Source: Streptomyces viridochromogenes (lineage in GTDB: Bacteria; Actinomycetota; Actinomycetes; Streptomycetales; Streptomycetaceae). From it: 64,000 nt of DNA. Under the pieces are notes generated by a model, which was given only the letters and a program-made list of their open reading frames with translations, did not search any database and was not told the origin of the DNA. The position numbers were made by a program, and so were the translations under genes. The stretch is taken from assembly GCF_001270495.1 (NCBI RefSeq), contig NZ_LGUR01000200.1, positions 62,001 through 126,000 of the forward strand. The letters run 5' to 3'. The stretch's first letter is position 1. Each line of letters begins with the position of its first letter. This document shows positions 11,891 to 22,491 of the stretch, one piece after another.

Positions 11891-12772
11891 TCACGGCAGT
11901 GCCTTGCGGGCCGTCGCGAACCGGGGGCGGTTGTTGAGGTCCGGGTGGTCGGCCGCGTCGGCCCAGCCCCGCTCCTCGGTGAAGATCCACGGCACCTGGC
12001 CGCCCTGGGTGTCGGCGTGCTCGATGACGACGACGCCTCCGGGGCGCAGGAGCCGGTGTGCGGTCCGTTCCAGACCGCGGATGAGTTCGAGGCCGTCCTC
12101 GCCGGAGAACAGGGCGAGTTCGGGATCGTAGTCCCGCGCCTCGGGAGCGACGTACTCCCATTCGGTGAGCGGGATGTAGGGCGGGTTGGAGATGACCAGG
12201 TCGACCTGGCCGTCCAGGTCGGGGAAGGCGTCCAGGGCGTTGCCCTGACGGAGGTCGACCCTGGACCCCTCGACGTTCTTGCGGGTCCAGTGCAGGGCGT
12301 CCTCGGACAGCTCCACGGCGTGCACGCGGGAGCGCGGCACCTCCTGGGCGAGGGCGAGCGCGATGGCGCCGGAGCCGGTGCACAGGTCGACGATGCAGGG
12401 CTCCACGACGTCCATCGCGCGGACGGCGTCTATGGCCCAGCCGACCACCGACTCCGTCTCGGGGCGGGGCACGAACACCCCGGGCCCGACTTGGAGTTCG
12501 AGATAGCGGAAGTAGGCCCGCCCGGTGATGTGCTGAAGCGGCTCGCGCTGCTCACGCCGGGCGATGACCTCCCAGTAGCGGGCGTCGAAGTCCGCGTCCT
12601 TCACGGAGTGCAGCTCGCCCCGCTTCACGCCGTGCACGAACGCGGCGAGCTCCTCCGCGTCGTTGCGCGGCGAGGGCACGCCGGCGTCGGCCAGCCGCTG
12701 GGTGGCCTGGGCCACCTCCGCGAGCAGCACGCTGCGGGGGCTCGGGGTTCGCCCCCCGATGAATTGCTGCAC
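11891..12772 (-). CDS. prmC: Peptide chain release factor N5-glutamine methyltransferase
   Basis: This SAM-dependent methyltransferase modifies the glutamine of the GGQ motif of release factors. The 293 residues show a short helical N-terminal domain, the SAM-binding IVDLCTGSGAIALALA motif and the substrate-binding ISNPPYIP (NPPY) motif. The GTG start at 12772 has a strong GGAGG six bases upstream. It lies directly after prfA, which encodes its substrate, with a 53-base gap. Confidence 0.95.
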   Translation of the reverse strand: MQQFIGGRTPSPRSVLLAEVAQATQRLADAGVPSPRNDAEELAAFVHGVKRGELHSVKDADFDARYWEVIARREQREPLQHITGRAYFRYLELQVGPGVFVPRPETESVVGWAIDAVRAMDVVEPCIVDLCTGSGAIALALAQEVPRSRVHAVELSEDALHWTRKNVEGSRVDLRQGNALDAFPDLDGQVDLVISNPPYIPLTEWEYVAPEARDYDPELALFSGEDGLELIRGLERTAHRLLRPGGVVVIEHADTQGGQVPWIFTEERGWADAADHPDLNNRPRFATARKALP

Positions 12773-12825
12773 GCAAGTCCTCCGTGTCGTACTCGTACGT
12801 GCGTACGTCCCTTACGTCTACGCCC

Positions 12826-13902
12826 TTACGCGGCCGCCAGCTTGGCCGCCGAGTCCGCGTCGACGCACGCCTGGATCACCGCGTCGAGGTCGCCGTCCAG
12901 GACCTGGTCCAGGTTGTAGGCCTTGAAGCCGACGCGGTGGTCCGAGATGCGATTCTCCGGGAAGTTGTAGGTACGGATCTTCTCGGAGCGGTCGACGGTG
13001 CGGACCTGACTGCGGCGGGCGTCGGCCGCTTCCCTCTCGGCTTCCTCCTGCGCCGCTGCGAGCAGCCTGGAGCGCAGGATACGCAGTGCCTGCTCCTTGT
13101 TCTGCAGCTGGCTCTTCTCGTTCTGGCAGGAGGCGACGACTCCGGTCGGAATGTGCGTGATGCGCACAGCGGAGTCGGTGGTGTTGACGGACTGCCCGCC
13201 CGGTCCTGACGACCGGTACACGTCGATGCGGAGGTCGTTCGGGTTGATCTCGACGTCGACCTCCTCGGCCTCGGGGGTGACGAGGACACCCGCGGCCGAC
13301 GTGTGGATACGGCCCTGGGACTCGGTCGCCGGGACGCGCTGCACGCGGTGCACGCCGCCCTCGTACTTCATCCGGGCCCAGACGCCCTGGCCGGGCTCGG
13401 TGGCACCCTGGCCGCCCTTGGTCTTCACCGCGACCTGGACGTCCTTGTAGCCGCCCAGCTCGGACTCGGTGGCGTCGATGATCTCGGTCTTCCAGCCGAC
13501 CCGCTCCGCGTACCGCAGATACATCCGCAGCAGGTCACCGGCGAACAGCGCCGACTCGTCGCCGCCCGCGCCCGCCTTGATCTCGAGGATGACGTCCTTG
13601 TCGTCGCTGGGGTCGCGCGGGACGAGCAGAAGCCGCAGCTTCTCCGTCAGCTCCTCGCGCGTCCGCTCCAGCTCCTTGACCTCGGCCGCGAAGTCCGGGT
13701 CGTCGGCGGCGAGTTCCTTCGCCGTCTCGATGTCGTCGCCGGTCTGCTTCCAGGAGCGGTACGTGGCGACGATCGGGGTGAGCTCGGCGTAGCGCTTGTT
13801 GAGCTTGCGCGCGTTGGCCTGGTCGGCGTGGACCGACGGGTCGGCGAGCTTCTTCTCCAGGTCGGCGTGCTCAGCGACCAGGTCCTCGACGGCCTCGAAC
13901 AT
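12826..13902 (-). CDS. prfA: Peptide chain release factor 1
   Basis: Release factor 1 reads UAA and UAG stop codons and triggers peptide release on the ribosome. The 358-residue protein has the codon-reading PAT tripeptide in VQRVPATES and the catalytic GGQ in [17 protein letters not shown]. The open frame runs almost 100 codons further upstream, but that extension is low-complexity Arg/Ser/Pro and overlaps rpmE. The ATG at 13902 with AGGAG six bases before it, where RF1 homology begins, is the real start. Confidence 0.97.
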   Translation of the reverse strand: MFEAVEDLVAEHADLEKKLADPSVHADQANARKLNKRYAELTPIVATYRSWKQTGDDIETAKELAADDPDFAAEVKELERTREELTEKLRLLLVPRDPSDDKDVILEIKAGAGGDESALFAGDLLRMYLRYAERVGWKTEIIDATESELGGYKDVQVAVKTKGGQGATEPGQGVWARMKYEGGVHRVQRVPATESQGRIHTSAAGVLVTPEAEEVDVEINPNDLRIDVYRSSGPGGQSVNTTDSAVRITHIPTGVVASCQNEKSQLQNKEQALRILRSRLLAAAQEEAEREAADARRSQVRTVDRSEKIRTYNFPENRISDHRVGFKAYNLDQVLDGDLDAVIQACVDADSAAKLAAA

Positions 13903-14011
13903 CTTGGGCTCCTGAACTGCGTAAGAAAGAAGGGGGAAGGCGGGCGACCAAAAACGCCGGTCCCGGCGCGCCTGTGAGGGGCGCGGCCGTGGACCGGCGG
14001 ATTGGAGCTCG

Positions 14012-14236
14012 CTACTTCTTGGAGCCGGCAGCAGCCTTGCCGAAGCGGGCCTCGAAGCGGGCCACACGGCCACCGGTGTCGAGGATCTTCTGCTTGCCCG
14101 TGTAGAACGGGTGGCACTCGGAGCAGACCTCGGCGCGGATGGTGCCGCTCGCGATCGTGCTACGGGTGGTGAACGACGCGCCACAGGTGCAGCTGACCTG
14201 CGTCTCGACGTACTCGGGGTGGATGTCGCGCTTCAA
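14012..14236 (-). CDS. rpmE: Ribosomal protein bL31
   Basis: This is 50S ribosomal protein L31, zinc-binding form. The 74-residue product begins at a TTG codon (14236) with AGGAG five bases upstream; the start is chosen because L31 homology ([13 protein letters not shown]) begins exactly there, although the frame is open further. Four zinc-ligand cysteines are present as CTC and CSEC pairs, so this is the zinc-containing housekeeping copy and not the zinc-starvation paralogue. It precedes prfA in transcription order. Confidence 0.95.
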   Translation of the reverse strand: MKRDIHPEYVETQVSCTCGASFTTRSTIASGTIRAEVCSECHPFYTGKQKILDTGGRVARFEARFGKAAAGSKK

Positions 14237-14372
14237 GGTGTCTCCTAGTTTCGGGAGGGCGCCGGGTCGCTGACGCGGGGTGCGGGAGCGTGAACCGGAG
14301 CCGACGTACCAGTCTGCCAGGACTGGGGCCATCCCCCAAAACCGGGGGTACCCGTGATCTATTCCCTGAAGC

Positions 14373-15509
14373 TCACGAAGCGCTCACCACACCCTTGGCG
14401 TCGCCCTCGGCCGTGCCCTGCGTGGCCGACTTCGGGATCGGCTTGTCGTTCTTCAACGCCGTCCACACCTGCTTGGCCTTCGCCTCGGCCACGATCACCC
14501 GGTTCGGGTCGGCCGGGTCGTACCGGACCGGCATCGTGACCATGTTCATGTTCTTGGAGCTGATGCCCTTGAGGCCGTCCGCGAAGGACATGAGCTTGTT
14601 GACGGAGCCCAGGTCGGAGTCGGTGGTCACCGTCTTCGTGGCGGTGTTGGCCAGGTCGTAGAGCCTCTTCGGGCTGCCGAAGAGGTTGATGTCCTTGATC
14701 TGGTTGATCAGTGCCTTGACGAAGGCCTGCTGGAGCTGGATACGGCCGAGGTCGGAGCCGTCGCCGACGCCGTGCCGGGTGCGGACCAGGCCCAGGGCCT
14801 GCTTGCCGGTGAGCTGGTGGGTGCCGGCCTTGAGGTCGAGGTGGCTGTCGGGGTCACTGATGGCCTTGGTGGTGGTGACCTCGACGCCGCCGAGCTCGTC
14901 GATGAGCTGCTGGAAGCCGGAGAAGTCGACCTCCAGGTAGTGGTCCATGCGGATGCCGGTGACCGACTCGACCGTCTTCACGGTGCAGGCGGCGCCACCC
15001 GTGGAGTATGCCTCGTTGAACATCACGCCGGACGCGGCGTCGTGCGTGTCCCCGTTGGTGTCGGTGCACTTGGGGCGGTCGATGAGGGTGTCCCGCGGGA
15101 TGGAGACCACGCTGGCCTTCTTACGGCCCTCGTAGACGTGCACGATCATCGCCGTGTCCGAGCGGGCGCTGCCGTCGTCGGTGCCGCCGCCGAGCTTCTT
15201 GTTGCTGCCGGAGCGGGTGTCCGAGCCGAGGACGAGGATGTTCTCGGAGCCGTTGTCGACCTTTTCCGGCCGTTCGGTGCCGAGGGCCTGGTCGATGTCG
15301 ACGCTCTTGAGGTTGCCGTTGAGCTTGAGGTACAGGTACCCGGCGCCGGTGCCGCCCAGGATCACGATCCCGGCGGCCGTCCAGGCCGTGATCAGCAGGC
15401 CCTTGCGCTTGTCGCGGGGCTTGCGTCGGCGGCCCTTGGCGCGGTGGCGGGGACCTGTGCTGCCGGTCTCGCCCGGTATGCCGGGCTCCGGCGTGCTCTC
15501 GGCGGACAC
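14373..15509 (-). CDS. LytR-CpsA-Psr family cell-wall glycopolymer ligase
   Basis: LCP proteins attach teichoic acids or other glycopolymers from lipid carriers to peptidoglycan. The 378-residue protein has a cytoplasmic, basic N-terminus (residues 20-36), one membrane helix (about 37-62) and an extracellular LCP domain. Conserved features are the [10 protein letters not shown] start of the domain, [11 protein letters not shown], the arginine-bearing [10 protein letters not shown], and [23 protein letters not shown]. Start GTG at 15509 with AGGAG four bases upstream. The WecA/TagO-like gene in the same region works on the same class of polymers, but the two are not in one operon. Confidence 0.9.
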   Translation of the reverse strand: MSAESTPEPGIPGETGSTGPRHRAKGRRRKPRDKRKGLLITAWTAAGIVILGGTGAGYLYLKLNGNLKSVDIDQALGTERPEKVDNGSENILVLGSDTRSGSNKKLGGGTDDGSARSDTAMIVHVYEGRKKASVVSIPRDTLIDRPKCTDTNGDTHDAASGVMFNEAYSTGGAACTVKTVESVTGIRMDHYLEVDFSGFQQLIDELGGVEVTTTKAISDPDSHLDLKAGTHQLTGKQALGLVRTRHGVGDGSDLGRIQLQQAFVKALINQIKDINLFGSPKRLYDLANTATKTVTTDSDLGSVNKLMSFADGLKGISSKNMNMVTMPVRYDPADPNRVIVAEAKAKQVWTALKNDKPIPKSATQGTAEGDAKGVVSAS

Positions 15510-15636
15510 TGTGCTCCTAGGTTCTCGTCCGGTCGGTTACCCCCTGCTTTCAGGGTCAGGCGTGGCCATTTGGCCCGTACCACACCATCGTCACCCCGTC
15601 CGGTCAGACGGGGAAACTCGGAGAAGGGTTGCACAA

Positions 15637-15676
15637 CGGACCGTGCCCACCGCCGGGCAGCGGTGGGCACGGTCCG
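15637..15676 (-). terminator. Strong hairpin after the secreted protease gene
   Basis: A 17-bp perfect stem (CGGACCGTGCCCACCGC with its complement) and a 6-base loop lie 40 bases past the protease stop. There is no T run, which is normal for Streptomyces terminators. Confidence 0.8.
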
Positions 15677-15715
15677 TAGTCGGCGATACCGGGCAGTCCC
15701 GTCTCACCTGCGGTT

Positions 15716-17551
15716 TCAGCCGAAGATGTCGTACTGCTTGAAGTCCGTTCCGACCGAGATCCTTGTGTCGAAGATCTCGCTGGTGGCCTTTCCGGTGCCC
15801 TTGTACAGGTAGAGCGCGCCGCCGGGTGTACGGGCCAGGAAGTCCGCCTTGCCGTCGCCGCTGATGTCACCGACGGCGTCGAAGGCGTTGTAGCCGGCCC
15901 ACTCACGCACCTTGACCCGGCTGGAGAAGGCGCCCGTGCCGGACTTGCCGGTGCCCTTGTAGAGGTACAGGTAACCGTTGCTGGAGGCGCGCGCGATCAG
16001 GTCGGTCCTGCCGTCGCCGGTGAAGTCGCCGTGGCCGCGCAGGGAGTTGTACTGGTTCCAGCCGGAGCCGACCTTCACCCTGGTGCCGAAGGTGCCGTTG
16101 CCGTTGCCCGGGTAGATCCACAGGTAGCCGCCGGAGTCGACCGAGAGCAGGTCGGGCTGGTAGTCGCCGGTGACATCGCCCGGGACGACGATGCGGGTGC
16201 GGGTCTTCCAGTTGTCGGCGATCTGCTTGGTGGCCCAGCCGCCGCTCGACGGCACGTAGTGCGACCAGAACAGGTCGCCGTCGGAGCTGCGCCGGTAGAT
16301 CAGGTCCTGGTAGCCGTCCCGGTCGAGGTCGGTCTGGAGGACGACGTTGACGCCGCTCCAGCTGCCCCAGGACTCGCGCGCGGCGAAGGAGCTGCCGCTG
16401 GAGTCCTTCGAGTAACCGGTCTTGGTGGAGGCGTTGCGCAGCCACAGGTCGGCCCGGTGGTCCCCGCTGATGTTGGTGTCGTCGACCCGGGGGTAGACGG
16501 CACCGACGTACGAGGTGACCTTGGCGAAGACGCTGTAAGCGCCCTTGGCGACGCAGTTCTGGACGCCCCAGGAGACGACGCCGACGATCCGGCCGTTCAC
16601 GACGAGCGGCCCGCCGGAGTCGCCGTTGCAGGCGGAGGTCGTACCGCTGTCGCTGCCGCTGGCCGGCGTGCCCGCGCAGACCATGTGGCCCTTGATGAAC
16701 TCGCTGCCGTAGTACCCCGTGCAGGTGGTGTCGGACTGGATCGGCAGCGTGGCCGTCTTCAGCGTGTCGGAGACGTCCTGGCTGGTGGAGCTGGTCCGGC
16801 CCCAGCCGTAGACCTTGGCGTTCGTGCCGGCCGCGTAGGAGGCCGTGTCGCCGGACGTCGTCATGCGGATCGGCGTCGCCTTGACCGGGTTGCCCAGCGT
16901 GATGACGGCGATGTCGTTGTCGATCGTCGTCGAGCTGTACGACGGGTGGTACCACTGCCGGTGCGGCAGGCTGGCGGTGCCACCGTGCAGGTCGCTGTTG
17001 CCGGCGTCGTCGGTGGTGGGCAGCTGGGCGGTGCCGGTGACGACGGCGCCGTAGTTGTACCAGTCGTAGCCCTTGACGCAGTGCGCGGCGGTGAGGATCT
17101 TCGTGGGCGCGACGACGGCGCCACCGCAGAAGAACCCGAGGTCGTCGGCCTCGTCTGCGGTGCCCTGGTCGTCGTAGTACCAGAGCTGCGCCATCCAGGG
17201 CGCCGAGCTGATGCCGGTCGTGGTGCCGCCGATGACCATGGGGCTCACGGTGGAGTCGTCGGCGGCGGCACCGGAAGAGCTGCTGGTGCTCGCGCCGTAC
17301 GACGACTTCTTGGCTGTCTCCCCCGCGGTGTCGTCACCGGCGACGGCACCCGCGACCCGCCGCTCCAGTTCGGCGAGCGAGGCCGAACTGGTGGTGGGCT
17401 TCACGGCGGGCCTGGGCAGCGCGGTCGTGGCCCCGGCGGACGAGGTCAGCAGCGCGGCGGCGACGGCCGCGGCGACACCGGCGGCGGCGACGGGCAGCCC
17501 GAAACGGATCCGGCGTCTGTGACGACCGCTGCCGGACAGGGTGGTGCTCAA
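15716..17551 (-). CDS. Secreted trypsin-like serine protease with C-terminal FG-GAP/VCBS repeats
   Basis: This is an exported chymotrypsin-fold protease. A basic stretch and hydrophobic helix (about residues 10-42) form a signal peptide, followed by a probable propeptide. The catalytic triad is visible: His in LTAAHCVKG, Asp in DNDIAVITLG, and Ser in CNGDSGGPLV. The C-terminal 250 residues (about 360-611) contain repeated DxDGxxD/GDFTGDGRTDL units typical of FG-GAP/VCBS beta-propeller domains, likely for binding a substrate or surface. The frame starts at a TTG with a G-rich site upstream; a slightly later start is possible. It is a separate transcription unit between rho and the LCP gene, with a strong hairpin at its end. 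Confidence 0.88.
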   Translation of the reverse strand: MSTTLSGSGRHRRRIRFGLPVAAAGVAAAVAAALLTSSAGATTALPRPAVKPTTSSASLAELERRVAGAVAGDDTAGETAKKSSYGASTSSSSGAAADDSTVSPMVIGGTTTGISSAPWMAQLWYYDDQGTADEADDLGFFCGGAVVAPTKILTAAHCVKGYDWYNYGAVVTGTAQLPTTDDAGNSDLHGGTASLPHRQWYHPSYSSTTIDNDIAVITLGNPVKATPIRMTTSGDTASYAAGTNAKVYGWGRTSSTSQDVSDTLKTATLPIQSDTTCTGYYGSEFIKGHMVCAGTPASGSDSGTTSACNGDSGGPLVVNGRIVGVVSWGVQNCVAKGAYSVFAKVTSYVGAVYPRVDDTNISGDHRADLWLRNASTKTGYSKDSSGSSFAARESWGSWSGVNVVLQTDLDRDGYQDLIYRRSSDGDLFWSHYVPSSGGWATKQIADNWKTRTRIVVPGDVTGDYQPDLLSVDSGGYLWIYPGNGNGTFGTRVKVGSGWNQYNSLRGHGDFTGDGRTDLIARASSNGYLYLYKGTGKSGTGAFSSRVKVREWAGYNAFDAVGDISGDGKADFLARTPGGALYLYKGTGKATSEIFDTRISVGTDFKQYDIFG

Positions 17552-17620
17552 GAAGGTCCCCCCAGGGATGCGTGAACAGGAAGGGGCGCACCGATTACGC
17601 CCGTCCCTATCAGCGCCGAA

Positions 17621-17657
17621 AGGCCGCCCTACGTCACTGAATGACGTAGGGCGGCCT
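17621..17657 (-). terminator. Rho gene terminator hairpin
   Basis: A 16-bp perfect stem (AGGCCGCCCTACGTCA and complement) with a 5-base loop lies 83 bases after the rho stop and just upstream of the protease gene. It should end rho transcription and insulate the protease promoter. Confidence 0.8.
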
Positions 17658-17739
17658 CAACGCCCCACAGGGGCGCGGCGAACTGCGCGACCAGCCACGA
17701 CGAACCTTCCGTCGACGACCGGCGAGCAGCCCTCGATGA

Positions 17740-19746
17740 CTAGTCGCCGTTTCCAGGCGTCGGCGTCGTCTTCTGGATCTGCATCAGGAACTCGACGTTC
17801 GACTTCGTCTGCTTCATCTTGTCGAGCAGCAGCTCGATCGCCTGCTGCTGGTCGAGCGCGTGCAGCACCCGGCGCAGCTTCCAGACGACCGCCAGCTCCT
17901 CGTTGCCGAGCAGGATCTCTTCCTTACGGGTACCGGACGCGTCGACGTCCACCGCCGGGAAGATGCGCTTGTCGGCGAGCTTCCGGTCGAGCTTGAGCTC
18001 CATGTTGCCGGTGCCCTTGAACTCCTCGAAGATCACCTCGTCCATGCGGGACCCGGTGTCCACCAGGGCGGTGGCGAGGATGGTCAACGAGCCGCCGTCC
18101 TCGATGTTGCGGGCCGCACCGAAGAAGCGCTTCGGGGGGTACAGCGCGGTCGAGTCGACACCACCGGACAGGATGCGGCCGGAGGCCGGGGCGGCGAGGT
18201 TGTACGCACGGCCCAGACGCGTGATCGAGTCGAGCAGCACGACGACGTCGTGACCCAGCTCCACCAGGCGCTTGGCACGCTCGATGGCGAGCTCGGCGAC
18301 CGTGGTGTGGTCCTCGGCCGGGCGGTCGAAGGTCGAGGAGATGACCTCGCCCTTCACCGACCGCTGCATGTCGGTGACCTCTTCCGGACGCTCGTCGACG
18401 AGGACGACCATCAGGTGGCACTCGGGGTTGTTGTGCGTGATCGCGTTGGCGATCGCCTGCATGATCATGGTCTTACCGGTCTTCGGCGGGGCCACGATCA
18501 GACCGCGCTGGCCCTTACCGATCGGCGACACGAGGTCGATGATGCGGGTGGTCAGCACGCCCGGGTCCGTCTCCAGGCGGAGGCGGTCCTGCGGGTAGAG
18601 CGGGGTGAGCTTGTTGAACTCCGGGCGGCCGCGGCCGTGTTCGGGCGCCATGCCGTTGACGGAGTCGAGACGCACCAGCGCGTTGAACTTCTCGCGCCGC
18701 TCGCCTTCCTTCGGCTGCCGGACCGCGCCGGTGACGTGGTCGCCCTTGCGCAGGCCGTTCTTGCGGACCTGAGCGAGGGAGACGTACACGTCGTTCGGAC
18801 CCGGCAGGTAGCCCGAGGTACGGATGAAGGCGTAGTTGTCGAGGATGTCCAGGATGCCCGCGACGGGGATCAGGACGTCGTCCTCGGCGATCTGCGGCTC
18901 GCTGCCCATCTCGTCGCGGCCGCGGCGGCCACGACGGTCCCGGTAACGACCGCGACGGCCACGGCGGCCGCCCTCGAAGTCGTCGTCGTCCTGCGGGCCG
19001 TTGTCGCGCTGACGGTCCTGACGACCACCACTCTGCTGCTGGCCCTGCTGGCGGTCCTGACGGCCGCCGCCCTGCTGCTCGTCGCCCTTGCGGCGGTCGC
19101 CACGGTCACCGCGGTCACGGTCCCGGCCGCGCTCACGGCGGTCGCGGCGGCGGCCCTCGCCGCCCTCACCCGCGTCTCCCTTGGCGTCGCCCTGCTGGGC
19201 CTGCGACTGCGCGGGCGTCTCGGCCTTCGGCTCGCTCTTCGCCTCGGCGGCGACCGTCTCGGGGGCGGCCGCGGGGGCACCGGCGTCGGCGGTGGCGCGG
19301 CGACGGCGGCGCTCCGCCGGGGCGTCCTCGCTGGCCGGCTGGCCGGGGATCTCGATCTGCTGCTGGGCCACGGCCTTCTCGGCGGGGGCCTCAGCGGCCT
19401 TCTCCGCCTTCTTCGCGGCGGCGGCCTCGTCGCCCGTACGGGCCCGGGAGGTGGCGCGGCGCTTCGGCTTGGTCTCGGTGGCGGTCTCGGCCTTCGCCGG
19501 GGCGGCGCCGCCGCCGGCCTGCGCCTCCTTGATGACCTCGATCAGCTGGCTCTTGCGCATACGCGCCGTGCCCTTGATGCCGAGGCCGGATGCGACCTGC
19601 TGCAGCTCGGCCAGCACCATGCCTTCAAGGCCGGTACCGCGGCGCCGCCGGGAGCCGGCACCGGTGGCAGGCGCGGAGGCGTCCGTGGCGGGCGCGGCAG
19701 CGGTCTCCTCGACACGTGCGCCCATCAGATCGGTGGTGTCGCTCAC
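17740..19746 (-). CDS. rho: Transcription termination factor Rho
   Basis: Rho is the hexameric RNA helicase that terminates transcription. The 668-residue protein has a Rho N-terminal SAP-like helix (about residues 40-75) and then a long low-complexity insertion (about 75-290). The insertion is first rich in Ala, Glu and Lys, then in Arg, Asp, Gly and Gln, which is typical of actinobacterial Rho and able to bind RNA. The primary RNA-binding domain follows (about 290-360), then the RecA-like ATPase with P-loop VAPPKTGKT and [16 protein letters not shown]. Start GTG at 19746. It is a single gene with its own terminator and a 420-base leader. Confidence 0.96.
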   Translation of the reverse strand: MSDTTDLMGARVEETAAAPATDASAPATGAGSRRRRGTGLEGMVLAELQQVASGLGIKGTARMRKSQLIEVIKEAQAGGGAAPAKAETATETKPKRRATSRARTGDEAAAAKKAEKAAEAPAEKAVAQQQIEIPGQPASEDAPAERRRRRATADAGAPAAAPETVAAEAKSEPKAETPAQSQAQQGDAKGDAGEGGEGRRRDRRERGRDRDRGDRGDRRKGDEQQGGGRQDRQQGQQQSGGRQDRQRDNGPQDDDDFEGGRRGRRGRYRDRRGRRGRDEMGSEPQIAEDDVLIPVAGILDILDNYAFIRTSGYLPGPNDVYVSLAQVRKNGLRKGDHVTGAVRQPKEGERREKFNALVRLDSVNGMAPEHGRGRPEFNKLTPLYPQDRLRLETDPGVLTTRIIDLVSPIGKGQRGLIVAPPKTGKTMIMQAIANAITHNNPECHLMVVLVDERPEEVTDMQRSVKGEVISSTFDRPAEDHTTVAELAIERAKRLVELGHDVVVLLDSITRLGRAYNLAAPASGRILSGGVDSTALYPPKRFFGAARNIEDGGSLTILATALVDTGSRMDEVIFEEFKGTGNMELKLDRKLADKRIFPAVDVDASGTRKEEILLGNEELAVVWKLRRVLHALDQQQAIELLLDKMKQTKSNVEFLMQIQKTTPTPGNGD

Positions 19747-20166
19747 GAAGGGTCCTTCCCTGGAGCGGACGTCGGCCTGTCTGGCTCGGCGACCGTTTGT
19801 GCTGTCCGGCTTCGGTCCCTGGTGTGTGGACCGTGCCGGGGCGGTGGTCCGCCAAAGCGGCGGAGGAAATATCTGGTGATGACGCTTCCCAGAGCCGTGC
19901 CACTGAGTGTCTGTGTCACTCGGCTCGGTCGCGCCGGTTCCGGAGCGTGCCCGGCAAGTCGCTCAGTGCCCGCGTACGAGGTACTGCCCGCGTACGTCGT
20001 ACGGAACACAGTGCGGCTTGGGAGGCTCCCGGAAGAATGTCTGTCCCGGACGGGGACAACAAGCACCTCGCCATGGTGGGGTCGGGTGCAGACTTGAGGT
20101 TAACACTACCGGATCCAACAAACATTCCCCCTCTCGAAATCCGGCAAGCGCGCGTTTCTCATCGAC
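19747..20166 (-). other. 420-base leader and promoter region of rho
   Basis: There is no convincing gene in this gap. It must hold the rho promoter and a long leader, since thrB ends at its upstream side. A minus-strand frame of 52 codons from an ATG at 20074 to 19916 lacks a ribosome binding site and is not called. A short direct repeat (CGTACGCGGGCA, twice) lies in the middle. A long leader would fit the autoregulation known for rho genes, but nothing in the sequence proves it. Confidence 0.45.
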
Positions 20167-21087
20167 TCAGCCGGTCGCAAGCGGCAACACGCTCGCTCCC
20201 TGCGCGTCGAGGTCGAGCCGGTTCGCGGCCCAGCCCTCGCCTGCCAGATGGGACACCTTGTCGGCGCTGTCGGCGTCGGCCAGCGCGAGCACGGTGGGTC
20301 CCGCTCCTGAAATGACTGCCGGGACTCCGTCGGCCCGCAGTCGCTCCACCAGCGCGGCGCTCTCCGGCATGGCCGGCGCGCGGTACTCCTGGTGGAGACG
20401 GTCCTCGGTGGCGGGCAGCAGCAGCTCCGGGCGCCTGGTCAGGGCCTCGACGAGCAGCGCCGCGCGGCCCGCGTTGGTGGCGGCGTCGACATGGGGGACG
20501 GTGCGCGGGAGCAGGCCGCGCGCGGTCTCGGTGAGCACCGGCTTTCCGGGCACGAAAACCACCGGAACGATGGAATCGGCAGGCTCCATCCTGATGGCCC
20601 GCGCGGCCCCCGCCTCCATCCAGGAGAGGGTGAAACCGCCGAGCAGACAGGCCGCGACGTTGTCGGGGTGGCCCTCGATCTCGGTGGCGAGTTCCAGCAG
20701 GGCCGGGTCGTCGAGCTTGGCCTCGCCGCCTATGGTCACGGCGCGGGCCGCGACGATGCCGGCGCAGATGGCGGCCGAGGAGGAGCCCAGACCGCGGCCG
20801 TGCGGAATGCGGTTGGCGCAGACGATCTCCAGGCCGCGCGGCTGGCCGCCCAGCAGATCGAAGGCGGTGCGCAGGGAGCGTACGAGAAGGTGCTTTTCGT
20901 CACGCGGCAGCGTCTCGCTGCCCTCACCCGCGATGTCGATGTGCAGCCCGGAGTCGGCCACCCGGACGACCACGTCGTCGTAGAGCCCCAGCGACAGGCC
21001 GAGGGCGTCGAAGCCCGGGCCGAGGTTGGCGCTGGTGGCGGGGACGCGCACCCGGACGGCGGCGGCGCGGAACGCTGGACCGGCCAT
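20167..21087 (-). CDS. thrB: Homoserine kinase
   Basis: This enzyme phosphorylates homoserine with ATP to give O-phosphohomoserine for threonine synthesis. It is a GHMP-family kinase: VPATSANLGPGFDALG is near the N-terminus and the ATP loop IPHGRGLGSSSAA is around residue 90. The open frame continues 44 codons upstream, but homology and length favour the ATG at 21087 (306 residues, MAGPAF), with AAGGAG 12 bases before it. It follows thrC after 339 bases that contain a hairpin, so it may have its own promoter. Confidence 0.95.
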   Translation of the reverse strand: MAGPAFRAAAVRVRVPATSANLGPGFDALGLSLGLYDDVVVRVADSGLHIDIAGEGSETLPRDEKHLLVRSLRTAFDLLGGQPRGLEIVCANRIPHGRGLGSSSAAICAGIVAARAVTIGGEAKLDDPALLELATEIEGHPDNVAACLLGGFTLSWMEAGAARAIRMEPADSIVPVVFVPGKPVLTETARGLLPRTVPHVDAATNAGRAALLVEALTRRPELLLPATEDRLHQEYRAPAMPESAALVERLRADGVPAVISGAGPTVLALADADSADKVSHLAGEGWAANRLDLDAQGASVLPLATG

Positions 21088-21124
21088 CGCTTGATGACTC
21101 TCCTTGAGCTGCGTGATTGTCGAA

Positions 21125-21149
21125 GACATTCGATGAGGACATTCGATGA
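21125..21149. repeat. Tandem 12-bp repeat upstream of thrB
   Basis: GACATTCGATGA occurs twice with a 13-base period, 38-62 bases upstream of the thrB start. The repeat could be an operator or chance duplication. The rest of the 339-base thrB-thrC gap (21088-21426) holds the thrC hairpin and no gene. Confidence 0.35.
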
Positions 21150-21370
21150 CGTACGAAGACCCCTGGGGCCGCTTCCGGGCCGCGGAGACGGCGCGGCACC
21201 GCACCCCATGGCGAGGCATATGCGGCGGGCGGGTTAGGTACAGCCTATCGAAGGTAGGTTCTGTGGCGACATAGGGCGCACAGGAGGCGCACGATGCGTG
21301 TCGTATGCCCCCTGTGCACCCTCGATAGGGAAATTCCCCAGGCGAGCGCCCTCTTACTCGCGTGCGCGAG

Positions 21371-21407
21371 CCCCGTACGACGGGGTGGGCACCCCTACGA
21401 CGGGGTG
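21371..21407 (-). terminator. Twin hairpins after thrC
   Basis: Two small stems lie side by side 20 bases past the thrC stop: CCCCGT/ACGGGG and CACCCC/GGGGTG. Both contain the direct repeat TACGACGGGGTG. Together they are a likely terminator or attenuator-like structure between thrC and thrB. Confidence 0.5.
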
Positions 21408-21426
21408 CGGCCCGCTTACGCCAGTG

Positions 21427-22485
21427 CTACACGAGGCCGAGCCGCTCGGCCGCCGTCGGCGCGTCGACCGGAACGGTGACGGGCTGCGGGGCGCCGGCGA
21501 CGGCCCAGTCGGGGTCCTTGAGGCCGTTGCCGGTGACGGTGCACACGATCGTCTGGCCCGGGTCGACCTTGCCCTGCTCGGCGGCCTTCAGCAGACCGGC
21601 GACGGACGCGGCGGAGGCGGGCTCGACGAAGACGCCCTCCTGCGCGGCCAACAGGCGGTAGGCGCGCAGGATTTCACGGTCCGTCACCTCGTCGATGAAG
21701 CCGCCGGACTCGTCCCGCGCGGCGAGCGCGTACTGCCAGGACGCGGGGTTGCCGATGCGGATGGCGGTGGCGATGGTCGACGGGTCCTTGACGACCTCGC
21801 CGCGCACGATGGGCGCGGAGCCGGAGGCCTGGAAGCCCCACATGCGCGGGGTCTGCTTCGCGACACCGTCGGCGGCGTACTCCGTGTAGCCCTTCCAGTA
21901 CGCGGTGATGTTGCCCGCGTTGCCCACCGGCAGGACGTGGATGTCGGGGGCGTCGCCCAGCATGTCCACGATCTCGAAGGCGGCCGTCTTCTGCCCCTCG
22001 ATACGCACCGGGTTGACCGAATTGACCAGCGCCACGGGGTAGTTGTCGCTCAGGTCGCGGGCGAGCGTGAGGCAGTCGTCGAAGTTGCCGTCGACCTGGA
22101 GGATCTTCGCGCCGTGGACGAGGGCCTGGCCCATCTTGCCGAGCGCGATCTTGCCCCGCGGGACGAGGACGGCCGACACCATGCCCGCGCGGACGGCGTA
22201 GGCCGCGGCGGAGGCCGACGTGTTGCCGGTGGAGGCGCAGATGACCGCCTTCGCGCCCTCCTCCTTGGCCTTGCTGATGGCCATGGTCATACCGCGGTCC
22301 TTGAAGGACCCGGTGGGGTTGGCACCCTCCACCTTGAGGTGGACCTCGCAGCCCGTGCGCTCGGAGAGCACCTGCGCGGGCACGAGGGGCGTGCCGCCCT
22401 CGCGGAGCGTCACGACCGGCGTGGTGTCGGAGACGGGCAGCCGGTCCCGGTACTCCTCGATGATTCCGCGCCACTGGTGGGTCAT
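21427..22485 (-). CDS. thrC: Threonine synthase
   Basis: This PLP enzyme converts O-phosphohomoserine to threonine. The 352-residue protein has the PLP lysine in [14 protein letters not shown] (near residue 60) and the serine-rich [13 protein letters not shown] segment. The phosphate-binding loop [15 protein letters not shown] follows near residue 190. The start ATG lies six bases after the stop of hom; its ribosome binding site (AAGGAGAG) is formed by the last hom codons, so the two are coupled. Confidence 0.96.
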   Translation of the reverse strand: MTHQWRGIIEEYRDRLPVSDTTPVVTLREGGTPLVPAQVLSERTGCEVHLKVEGANPTGSFKDRGMTMAISKAKEEGAKAVICASTGNTSASAAAYAVRAGMVSAVLVPRGKIALGKMGQALVHGAKILQVDGNFDDCLTLARDLSDNYPVALVNSVNPVRIEGQKTAAFEIVDMLGDAPDIHVLPVGNAGNITAYWKGYTEYAADGVAKQTPRMWGFQASGSAPIVRGEVVKDPSTIATAIRIGNPASWQYALAARDESGGFIDEVTDREILRAYRLLAAQEGVFVEPASAASVAGLLKAAEQGKVDPGQTIVCTVTGNGLKDPDWAVAGAPQPVTVPVDAPTAAERLGLV

Positions 22486-22491
22486 TGCTGG

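Noticed and set aside
19916..20074. Minus-strand 52-codon frame upstream of rho as a leader peptide
   Set aside because: No ribosome binding site, no recognisable protein character, and the region is expected to be leader RNA. Only mentioned as a possibility.
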